The notes below the pieces were generated by a model. That model ran no database searches, had not been told where the DNA came from, and saw only the letters and a list, made by a program, of their open reading frames with translations. From the NCBI GenBank assembly GCA_005656395.1, contig SRSI01000044.1, positions 1,178,001-1,242,000 of the forward strand: a stretch of DNA of 64,000 nt. The letters run 5' to 3'. Both the position numbers and the translations under genes were made by a program. This DNA is from Strongyloides papillosus. Its lineage: Eukaryota > Nematoda > Chromadorea > Rhabditida > Strongyloididae. This document shows, piece after piece, positions 50,063-62,318 of the stretch (position 1 is its first letter; each line of letters starts with the position of its first letter).

Positions 50063-53000
50063 TTAAGAAATAATAAAATTTTCCGACAATTCATGGCAAT
50101 CGCCGTTACTGGAACTTTTTTGAAAATTTTTGTCATTATCTCCTTCAACATCTAATAATAATTCTGAAATACACATATTATAAAAATAATATACGTGTAT
50201 TTTATAAATATACATAAGGTGATAGAAAAAATTTTGTTAGTAAAGATAGTTATAAAATTGAGTAATACAATTATACAGTGAAAAATTCCAATAAAGCGCT
50301 CTTATCATAATAAGAATTACCTGGAGAGAGAAGCATTGAATTTGATGATTCAAGGAATGTTGTTCTACCATATTTATAGGACGAAGAAGATGTTGATGAA
50401 CGATCATCATTATTTTGATTCATTAACACTGAACAATTTGAAGATTCATTAACTTGTGTACAATCGCCATCTTCCATATAAACACTATCACCAAGATGTG
50501 ATAAATGACTATCTTCATTTGTTAATCCATCTATATGTGATAATGAATAATTATCTGTATTATTAATCATTTCACTTCCTTCATCAAAATCTGTTGATAA
50601 TATATCTATTGGTGTATCATCATCTTCATCAGCCGTTGTTGTATTTGGTTGTGGACGTATAGGTGTTGTGTGTTCTGATGGAATTGTATCAATTGGGATG
50701 TATTGTGATGATGTTGATGTTGGTATTAATATTTCAATAGGTGAATCATGTGATGATGGATAATCAGAGGTGGATGTTTCTGTTGTTATACTATAATTGA
50801 AATTATGAACAAAAGCATCTGTTAGGATAGCATTGCTTGATACTGATATCGGTGGTACATTTATTGTTCTTGCTATCTTCTGTTCAACCATCAAATAAAT
50901 ATAATCATCAAATAAGAGTCTCACAAGGTGAAATGAACCAAATGATGGCGCTGAGCGTAATGTTAAATCTCTTATAACAGCTGAAGCATAGAAATTCCAT
51001 TCTAATAATAAATTTTTTGCTGTTTTTATAACTGATTTGATAGGTTTATCATGTGAATTAGCTAAACATTGGTCAACAACTGCCTCAATCCATTCAGCCC
51101 ACTCCTCAAGTGTCTTTTGTTTTCCCATATTATTTTTAAAGTCACTTTCAATATTTCTAACTAAATTATAATCACAACAACATACCCATCCAGCATGTTC
51201 ATGTATTAAATCCAAATCAACCCTATAATTGATAATAATGGATTAAATATTTTCATTACACATATTATCCCAATAAACTCACCTGGAATAATCAAAATAC
51301 ATCTGCCTTATTTGATCCGGTTTTTGGAAGACCGACCTAGCAGCTTGTGCTACATGATTAATAGATACATATCTTCTTAAAGATGTTGAAAACATCCTAA
51401 CGGTAATTATTTTGTTTTGTAAAAATTGTTCAACTGTTCCTTTAAAAGCATTTGATATATGAATTTCTAAACTTTTTGCGAAGTTTCTTAAAAATGTAGC
51501 AACTGCTATAGTCATTGTACTACATAATATATTTGGTATTAATGTTTCAATTAATGTTTGGTAAAAAAGTATATCAAAATTATAAATATAATTTTGAATG
51601 ATAGGTATATTACATAATCTATGTATAACATTTAAATTATACTCCTCCTTTTCACTACCACTTTTTTGTTTCATATTCTCAATATCCTCAGAATCTTCAA
51701 TCTCAAATGAAATATGCCAAAAATTTTGTAAATATTGGGGTATTGAATTAAAATTAAGGCGTTGGATGGCCTCTAAGATACTTTGAGAGATTGTTGTGTA
51801 TGAATTTAAAAATTTAAATATACTTTGTGGTGTTAATTGATACGATCCCATATATTCTTTTAAATCATCCAGTGGTGGAAATGGAATATGTGACATCTCT
51901 TTATGTCTAAAAGTATACATATCAAGTTGTGATGTTATAAATTCTCTATCCATCATCAATACATCATTACTAAAACCATTCTCAAATTCTGATGATCCAT
52001 CGTTATTTTTGAAGAATGTAAAATGTGTATCAATATCTCTTTTAACAACCTCTGGTGAGGGTATTAGTAAATTTAGAGAATCATTTGAGTTATCAGAGTT
52101 ATAATCATCAGATAAACTTCTATAAATAGAAAAAAATTAATTATTTGATATATCCATTTTATTGTTTCATTTCTTATTACACATATATGTACTATATATC
52201 CTAATCCTATGATTGATAATGTCTTTTAACTAATAATAGGAAAGAGACTTAGTTTCTTAAACATCAAAACACCTTGCATCTCTACCCCTTTCCGTCTTTA
52301 TAAAATTTAAGTGAAAACTAATTAAGGTAACGGTAAATTACATCCTGCCTTAGTCTTTTTCAGCTATAACTCATTTTATTTTTAATTGACTAATTAGATG
52401 TATGAGATATTTATTAATATTGAAGTAATCATAAATCAAAAATTAATGCTTTTTAAAGTTATATTTCTTACCTTTTATTTTGAATGGTAGATTTTGTATG
52501 GTTGGAAGTATAATTTTTGATACTAGAACGACGTATATTATATGAATTATCACCACCATTTAGGGAGGGTGTACCATTATTATTTGTACCATTACTAGGA
52601 AGAGATGACGAAGTTGATGTGGAGGTTGTTGTAGAGGGTGGTTGACGTTTACTTCTAAAATTTTTTTAATTATTTATAATATAATTTCGCAATGGGATTA
52701 TTAACTATTAAATGAAATAGAATCTTATTCTCTTACCTTGTTCCTGAACCTCTCGTTGCCCTGGTTGCTTCTTCCTCTTTAATTGATAATTTTGCTAATT
52801 GGCTATCAGGTTTAATTCTAATACCATAATAATGATATTTTGAATTCCCTCTAGTACCCAATCTTCTTGTCCTTAATCCCAAAAATACAGACCTTATTAG
52901 TTTTCCAAAACTTGCAGCATTAACTGGTTCTATTTTATGTTCATTACAATGCTTAATGTAATGATTATATAGGGTACACCTAGGTAAAGATGTTCCATCC

Positions 53001-56000
53001 GCCGTCTCATAATTTGTTACAAGCCATTGAATCTAAAATTAAAAGAATAACACTTAGTGAATAATATCTATATCCATGTATGCATATTTATGATTATAAT
53101 TAGAACAAAGAAAAAATAATCTTTTATCATTTTTAATATAATAAATATCAGATTAATTAAAGGTTTCCCATCTCTAGATTGCTAATATTTTTCTTTTTAT
53201 CTTATATGTTGTAGAGATATAATGGAGAAAATATAATAAATTATGATAAAAACTTACAGTAGCAGGTGATGCTCTTGTTGCATGTACCATTTGTGCAGAG
53301 GCATCTTCCTCATTACCAGATATTGGTGAGTTTCCCTGATTAACGGTATTATTTTGAACGAGATAATTTCCCTGTGCCTGTGGTGAATGAACGTGATTAT
53401 GATACTAAAAAAGAAAGAAAACATTTAATTAGTTATTAGCTTAATATAAGAAATATTTTTAATTTGATATACCCTATTACTGGATACAATTTTGTTTTTA
53501 ATAGGTCTTCCTCTTTTTTTAACATATTTTCTTTTTTTACAATTTCCCTTTCCTTCATTTTCATTATTGAAGTCAGAAGGTAAACTTGTAGGTGAATACA
53601 TATTTAATTTCAATAAAACAACACTAACTTTTAAAATAGTGATTATAAAATATCAGTTGGTATTTTATTTAGTGTAATAAAATATAATAATATATTAAAT
53701 TAATTTACAACCTATCATAAAAATAAATAAAGAAACATGAAATAACAAGTATGATTTTAAAAAAAATCTAATGATATTAATATAAATTTAACAATTTTTT
53801 TAACCTATTTAAATAGGATAGGTGTAAAGATATGAGAAAATGAAGGGATGTCTTAAATAAAAATTTCATTTTAAATATTATTATTTAAGAAGAAACAGAT
53901 GTATGGAAGGAGAGAAAAATGTACCCTTTTCAGAAAATGGTTATGTAATGTTTATGTGTATGTCAAGCATTCAAAACTGTTATACTAATATCAAAAAGGT
54001 GCTGCTACCTTACTAATGGCTTCATTCTAATAATATGAAGTATATTTTACATAATATATATACATGTATATTTATCTTAAAATATCTTTTTAATAAAAAT
54101 ATGTCAGAGAAGGAAAGATTAAAATAATAAAAAATAAAAATTTCTTCGTACATTAAATAAAATACATATAAATAGTTTTACGTTTATATTAGATCTTATT
54201 CATCATTTCTTATATTTTTTATAGTAGATAATGCTTATAAATATCATAAATTAATAGAAAGTTTAAAAAAAATCTATAGAAAAAGAACGTACAAAATGAC
54301 ATTTTACTTTAATTCCTAAAAAAAAAGAAAGCTAATTGTTGTAATTATTTATAAAACTAACTTTTTTCTTGTACTCACTTCTCTTTACCTATATAGAATA
54401 AGTTACACTTTTAAATCTTTTCCTATACTTGTTAATAATAATCCCTATATATACATATAGCTATATTATATAAATTTATCTTTGATATAAAGGGAAAATT
54501 ATTATTATAAGATAGAAGGAAGCACATTCTTTTACAGGTGAAATTTTTTATATTTTTAAATATAAATAACTTACATTATAATATCCTTGGTATGGCTCAG
54601 TACTGTTGTAGCCGTAACATACAGTGCTAAAAGCAACCATTTTGAAAAAAAAATATTATATTTCTATTTTTGTAAAATGTTTTTTATATATGTCTCTCCT
54701 TGTTATAACTTTTTAATTTTAATATTATATATCTAGGTAACAAATAATATTTTTTATGATAGAAAGAATAAAATTTGAATAATTGATATTTTTATTTGTG
54801 AATATTCCAAGATCCAAGTATACTATAGTATATAAATGACACTTCAAAAAAATTAATAATATTTTTACCAATAGTCTGATGATAGAAAATGAATATAAAA
54901 TGATTTTTTTTTGTATAAGATATTAATAAAATATTTTGAATATTTATATTAAATATATATTTACTAGAACTTTGAAGACTTGAAGTTTAGGATTAAATTG
55001 ATATTAAATAAAGATGAGAAGTAGGGATAATATTTTATTTTTGGATACTGTAAAGGGAATAATAAATGTTTACTACTCTATGTCTTTAACAAATAATATA
55101 ATGTATACAAAGTAGTATTATATTAAGAGTGGGTTTGGTATTTAATATATATAACTAAATCAAAATTTTGTAAGAAGGTTAAATAATTATGTAAAAAACT
55201 TTGTCTACTATTGTAGTAATAATAATATAATAATATTGTTAGGTAAAAAAATATTTTTCTTCAACAAAAGATTTTTTTGTCTGGCACTAAAAGAAGGTCA
55301 TCTCAAAACAAAAGATTTAAATATTGTTTAGAAAGTATTATTACTCCCAAATCACAATATATCCTTTGTATTTTGATAGAACTTTCTAATTGTCCTAATA
55401 ATATGTAGCTTAATATATATATGTGTAGAAGTAAATTAAAAACCATTACCCCTACCTAGGAGGGCGGAATCAAATATTATATTATTTTTACCATTAAAAG
55501 AATATTAAAAATGTTTCTTGATACCACCAAAGGTTTTACTTATTATATTATTATTATTACTATAATGAAGAGGACAGTCATTTAAAGCATGCAAAATGTT
55601 CTACTATGATAGATATTATTAAGAAAAATGGACATATGTATGCCTTTTTAAATATATAAGAAGCACCTGGAAAATAGATGATGGTGTATGAATGTATCAT
55701 TTTGTAAAATATTTTCTTAAAAAAGAAAAATGGTGAGATGGAAATGGTACTGAATGGGTAATGACAACAAAATATTATCCACTTCAAGGAATGATAAATA
55801 GACATTCAAATTTAAAGGTTTGTATAAAAAAATAGATTACCATTTGACATAGTATATCTCGACATGTAGTATATGATTTATATGGATGGATAAAAAAGTA
55901 TAATGTATATTATTATAATAATACTTTAAAGTACACATAAAAATGTAACAAATATCTACTAATAAAACAATAAAAAATTATTAATTGTTAAAATGTATCA

Positions 56001-59000
56001 TTTATAAAATGAAATATTACAAAATAAAAATTCTAATCATTACATTTTTTGGTTGTTGTTGTTGTTGTGGCATAAAGAATTCTATAAACAACTTATAAGT
56101 GAAATAAATAACAAGAGATTACATTTATGATAGAGGAAAGCCGTTAATTAAGATGTCGCAGGTGGCATAAATAATTGCATGAGGAAGAAAAAATACAATT
56201 TACAGTTAGAAGAATTTACAACATATGGAAGATGACTTGTAATAAGGAAGATAAAAAAGGACTTTATAATAATGTTTATTAATTTTTTTCCTAAACATTA
56301 CTTTATTAATAACTTACAACTGACATAAAGACATTAATGTTTTTTCAAATTCGCTCCATATTTTATTAGAAAAAGAATACTTCTTCATCTTTTGATAATT
56401 CATATCAATATTTAATATATCTAATTAAAAAGTTTTTTGTTTTTTATAATATTTATAGAAGTAATAAAATAAAAATTTATTTCTTAAATAAAACCAGGAA
56501 CCGAAGAAATTTTAAAAAATAGGATATTAAAATTTTTTCGGTTGTTATGGTTTCATTAATACTACTTTTTTTAATATATAGTAGAGTGATATATTTTAAA
56601 ATTAAGTGTTATCTTTCATATTATTACATACATGATAGTTTAAATATCTTTTATAATACTTTAAATATTGTGTATCTTAATAAAATTGATATTATCACAT
56701 ATTTTTTATTATCTATCATAAAAAGTATTTCGTAACAAAAAAAGGTATATTATTAAAAGATACAGTTAAAAATATATAACAATATGTTATTTATCTTTAA
56801 CTTACCACTAAAATTGAGGAAATTATCTTCTTATATATGGATAAAAAGTATTTGTCTCCAAGACAACTTCTCAGTGGTACATGAAGATATCATCATCAAG
56901 TTCTGATACATAGAGTTATGAAGTGTAAAAGAAAAATTATTTTCTTTGTTATTTAACTCATATTTTTCCTAATGTAAATTTTTTTATTAAAATATTTGAG
57001 AAATAATAATTTATTTATACAGGACATCACCTTTTTTTTACTATCTGATTTTACTTACTTAAATATACATATATTTAATTTATATAATGAAGCATGTTTT
57101 CGTGATTGCTAGGATACAATTCAGTTGAGAGAATATTATTTTAATACTTAAAATTACATAGCTATGTATAATATATGTTACCTAGGTTATTCTTTCTGAA
57201 ATTCTTCACTTATTTTATATTTTAATAGATAAAGTTCTTTTAAAAATCAAATTTAATGGTGTATTTATTAATTAATTATCATGTTCATGTTATATTTTGT
57301 ACCTAATCATAAAATTTTTTTCCTACACCCACCTGCTACCATCTGCCTTTGCGGTAGGTCCTTCAATTTATTCCTATTGTAATAAATTTAGATGTCGGCT
57401 ACTCTTTTGGATAGTTACAAAAGAGTTCAGGTAAAGATAATAAATTATTATAGCTTCCTGTTATATTACGCTAATCATTATAAACCGTACTCCTTTCTAT
57501 GATGTTTATACTCTTTCTTAAATTTATAATAATCTAACAAAAGAAGGGTAATATTTTTGGGTGGTGGATGATGATAATGATACTTTATAAAAGTAATTAC
57601 CCAATTTTATAACTACCTTCATGAAATATCATTTCTTTTTGGCATATGGTAATATAACAATAGATAACAAATGTAGACATGTCAATAAACTATATAAAAC
57701 ATCTTATTAACAAAATTTTCCGATACCTTTTTAAAGAAAATATTAATTAATGATATTTTGACATTATTCCTACTAATTATCTTATTTGTTTGGCATATTG
57801 ATATTAATTTAAGGAGCATAAAGGACATTATACCTAGTATGGTTTTAATATTTACCTTTATCATCTTTTTTAAAATGGAGAAATAAAGTAATTGATTCAA
57901 ATTTTATTCTTATAAAATGTTACCTTTTATGATATATTTAAGTTTGATGTGACAAGTCAAAAAAAACTAACCTGTTATTGGATTGAGGTGTTAATGGATA
58001 TGAATCCATTTGTCCAGGTGTTAATGTTGTTGAATTTATTACAGTAGGGTGATAAAATGGTAAAAGACAATGTGGCGTTTCTTCAGTATAATTATAAGAA
58101 TTATAATTTCTAGTCAGATGTGACGATATTTCAACTTGTGTTAAACCAATCCTAGGAGTATTATAAAATGAGGATGTTGTTGAATCAGTAAAATTGTTTG
58201 TATTTAAAAATGATGTAGGAACATTCAGTGAGTTTGATGATGGTGTTTGATGAAAAACATCAAAATTCCAGAAAAAATTTGTTTCAACTGTTGGTGGTAT
58301 TAATGATACACCTATATTATGAATTTCACTATTTAAAGATAGTTGATCCTTATTGACCAAAGTTGTACTATCCTTTGGTATGTTAATGGAAGTTTCTAAA
58401 AACAAATGATGAAGTTTTAACAACAATTTCTTATTTTATAAAAAAGTAGGTTAATTAACTATAACTAATGAGGAAAAATATGTGCAACTGCTCAATATAA
58501 ATTATATAAATATAATAAAAAAAATATAGGAAAAAATATGATAATAATATTTTTTTATCATATCAATTAATATATTATATAATATTTCTACAACAATAAC
58601 AAGGCAATTAGTGAGTAATTATTAGATTTTAGTTACTATCTCAAAAACGACTATAATAATGACTGTTTTTTAATATAAAAAACTCTGATATGTTCATTGA
58701 TTAAAAAAAATATATGAGTTTACCGTGTTTCTTGTTTTTTGTACCAACTATTTATATATATTACAGGTGACATTACAATGTATAGTACTTATTTAATAAC
58801 ATAAAAGTTAACAAATATTTCATTTTTTTGGATATATACTTAGTTAGACAACTAGATTTTTAAAATTTTTATAATACATCGTAAATTATTTATTAATAGA
58901 AATTGATGGATTCAAGGAAAAACTACAATCCTTTTAAATAATAAAATAAAAGTTAACAATTAAAAAGGTGTAAAAAATAATTTTCCTTTCTCTGTTTTCC

Positions 59001-60412
59001 TTAGTAAAAATAAAATTATTAATATTGGTATTGTAGTAGAGGCAAAACAATAGTGGTATTTTTTAGGTGAATAGTAAAAAAATTAATCTTACTTCTTTAT
59101 AAACATTTACATCACTTTTACATAATTATATTTATTTAATTCTTTCTTATGTACGGTTGACTATATATGTACATATACCATAAGCATAGATAAATATACC
59201 TATTAAAGTATTATTATTGATAAAGTTTTAGATATGCCTTTTTTGATATTATGAATAGATATATCATGACAATAGATGTTGCTTATAATTCAACTAAACA
59301 TATAAATACCAGTTTCCTGTTATCTCATATAACGCAAATTTTTAATTTTATCATAACTAATATACTATATTTTTCATAGAAATATAATAATTATGAAACC
59401 TTAATAAATATAAGAATACTTTTTCTTATATGTAAATATTAATATATTGGAAAAGTCTGTAAAATATATAAAGTTCAGAAAACTTTTTGGACTACCTTTT
59501 ATCATAAATCTGATTATCACAATATGCATATATATTTCTAATATAAAAAGGAGGTAGTGGAAATTTAATAAGATATAAAATTATTTATTAAATTTTATTA
59601 ACTATTAGGATAGAAAATTTTTAAAATAAAGTAAAAAATTAACAAAATAGATTCTAATTACGTATTGGTGTATTATAAATTGCGCTCATAAAATGGGAAA
59701 ATTTTATGAATTAAGATATATAGAGGTAAATAATTAAAAAAGTGAGGTAAAATGAAAAATGCCAAAAACAGATGAAAAATAGTCAATAAATTAATAAATA
59801 CATATGTGTACATTTTTATTAAACATGATTTTTTAAGATAGTATATTGTTTTAACATACTGCTTGTGAAAAAAGAACATTATTTAAACAAAATAAAAAAG
59901 TAAAGAGTACTGTAGAGGAAATAAAATATTTCTTTTTATAAAAATTACACATCAATTATTAGAGATTCATTCCTCTATTTTATAAGTTTTATATAATAAT
60001 TAATTATATATATATAAATATATGAAAAAAATGAATCCATTTTGGAAGACTTGGTGGTATAAATATGATAAAGTAGAACACTATTTACAAAAACATTCCA
60101 TTTTTTAATTTTTTTCTCCCATATTTTGTTTAATAATTTTTGTATTAATATAATATATTATAATACTATATAGACATTAATGAATATTTATAATATAAAA
60201 ATATTATAAAAGTTAAGGTAATAAGATTTATACATCTTTTCATAAAAGATTTTTATATAATAGAAGTAAAAAACAAAAAAAAGGAATGTGAAAAAGAAAA
60301 AGTGACAGAACAAATTTTTATAAAACATATACTTACCTTTTCCGGATGTAGATGAAGATTCTGTATGGAGGGAGGGTGCAATTGAATAATTATTAATCTT
60401 GTAACGTTCCAT
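50063..60412 (-). CDS. daf-19: RFX transcription factor, DAF-19 type
   Basis: Longest form about 1038 aa, nine exons: 60337-60412, 57972-58395, 53473-53623, 53258-53404, 52737-53032, 52472-52654, 51283-52119, 50321-51222, 50063-50163; every junction agrees in phase. The RFX winged-helix domain opens the fifth exon (about 267-340: [40 protein letters not shown]) and is nearly identical to animal RFX proteins. The exons at 51.2-52.1 kb hold the RFX dimerisation region. The final part is Ser/Thr/Asp-rich. The third exon has an AT-hook-like core (KKRGRPIK). RFX factors bind X-box DNA; C. elegans DAF-19 controls ciliary genes through several isoforms. Alternative starts at 54640 and 53601 also fit the phases. 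Introns of 4.3 and 1.9 kb lie in the 5' half. Confidence 0.92.
54575..54640 (-). CDS. daf-19: Alternative first exon of daf-19
   Basis: 22 codons from ATG 54640 ([12 protein letters not shown]...GYYN), ending in phase 0 at a strong GTAAGTTA donor. It joins in frame to the exon at 53258-53404 (phase 0) but not to the AT-hook exon, whose acceptor needs two bases from the previous exon. A form starting here would have about 842 aa and lack the AT-hook-like segment and the long N-terminus. It corresponds in logic to the shorter, internally started DAF-19 forms of C. elegans. Confidence 0.7.
54641..57971. other. Part of the 4.3-kb intron of daf-19, upstream of the internal first exon
   Basis: No further exon passed the frame and splice checks here. 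For the short isoform this is the promoter region. A C-rich patch at about 57325-57365 (CACCCACCTGCTACCATC) and another at 55445-55470 stand out from the A+T background and are candidates for regulatory DNA. Confidence 0.45.
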
Positions 60413-62318
60413 AATATTAGGATATAAATATTATATGTATATATATATCAACTAAAGAAAAAAAATATAGTCATTATTATTAGAGATGATAATATAGAAA
60501 AAACTTAAAAAAATTATATTTTAATAATACTAATTTATGTAAATACTAATATTATATTTGATTTAAATACAAGAAATAAAAAATCATATAATTTTTATTT
60601 TTAAAAAATAATATTTGTCTTTTATTTATTTCTTTAAGAAATGAAATATAAGATTATTAGAAGATTGAATCAAGAAATTATTTTACTTTTGTATTAATAC
60701 TATTTAACAATGCTTAGTGTTTATTAAAAATGGTCTCATGTTTAGTTTTTTGCCGAATATGATTTATCTTAATATTAGTCCTTTTGTTCAACCAATCTAT
60801 TTATGATTTGAGAGAGCAATTTTAAAATAAATAAGAATTATTGGATCCATTATCTCTTGATAGGATATTCTTTTGTTCCATTTTCTATGCTCTTTTTTAT
60901 TTTTTAAAAAGGAAATTTTTTTAAACATCTTTATTTTTATAATGGGCTTTTCTTTAATATCAATAAAATAATAATAATATGTAGGGGTACTGTATATTTA
61001 GAAAGTATATATTAATAATTTTTATAAATTATTAAAAAAAACTTTCAATAGTTCCTTTTTTATCATTCATCCCACTTCTATTATTTCTTTTCCCTTATTT
61101 ATCTTTAAAGTACATTCTTTATACAAAGTAACGTTTTTTACCTCTTTTTATATTTATTAATGTTAATTAAATTACTATTGATAGGAAAATAATCAGTTAA
61201 ATTTATCTTATATAATAGTATACCTAAATTAGTTAATTAATTTAAGCAATAAATTACTTTCTCAGTTGGTGGAATACCTTAATGAGAGGTCATAGATATG
61301 TTATTTATTAGAAATTATTAAATATATTTATATCTCCAATTCTTATGGTTTTAATGTAATATTAAAGGTTACCTTTTTAATACAATGCCATTTTTATTAC
61401 AAAAAGATCTTTCCTCTTTACACATAACGAAATTATAGTATACATATATTATATTTTTAAAATGTATGTTAAGGAAGTAATTATATCAATGAAAAGTTAT
61501 ACTTTAATTAACATATTAATATTTTAAAAATCATAATAATCTCAGGATATTAAACACTATTATTAATTTAAAAATGCATATCAAACCTTAAATACAAACT
61601 TCCGCGATTTAATAAATTTTTATTTTACTTTTCTAAAAGTATTTTTCTTTTTTATAGCAATGGTACTCAAAATTATGGTAACATTAATCTTAAATTTCAT
61701 AGAATTTTCTCATAAATAAATAACAATATTACTTGATGCATAAATACATGAGATGTAAATGTGTGTTTATACACTTAATTATATAACAAAGTTGATGGAA
61801 AAATAAAAGAACAAATGAGATTAAATTTTAATTAACCGATTTATTATGTGAAATGTTTTGTTATAATTAAATATTTATGTATATATAATGATTATTATAA
61901 AAGAAAAGAATTTAAAAATAATAAATCACTATTAAATATCTTATATTGATAAAATAATTATTATTACATTACAATTGATATTTCATTTTTAAATAATTTT
62001 TTAATTTTTCTTTTGTGACAAAAAGGAAAGATATCATATAATGTTTTAAATATCTTTTATTATAATTATATTCATAATTTTTTCCATTCATCTAATTTGA
62101 TATATAAGCTTTATTTTTTTGGTATAATTTTTAATTTCTTTTCTTTCTAAATGGTTTGTTTTTTATTATCTTACTCAACAGTGAAAATGTTATTAATAAT
62201 ATTTGTACAATATCTTCTTTTCTTTCACGTATATATAAATAATAACAACTTCTTTTTTGGAAGAAGTTAATTACAAATTTTTTATCTACCACATTTAAAG
62301 AAGAAAATAATATAATTT
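60413..62318. other. Intergenic between Pax-type gene and daf-19
   Basis: A 1.9-kb spacer, both neighbours on the minus strand; it must contain the distal daf-19 promoter. A TTTTTTTTCTTTAG acceptor lies about 50 bp before the distal ATG (60412) and suits trans-splicing or a 5' UTR intron. No X-box palindrome could be recognised by eye. Confidence 0.5.
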
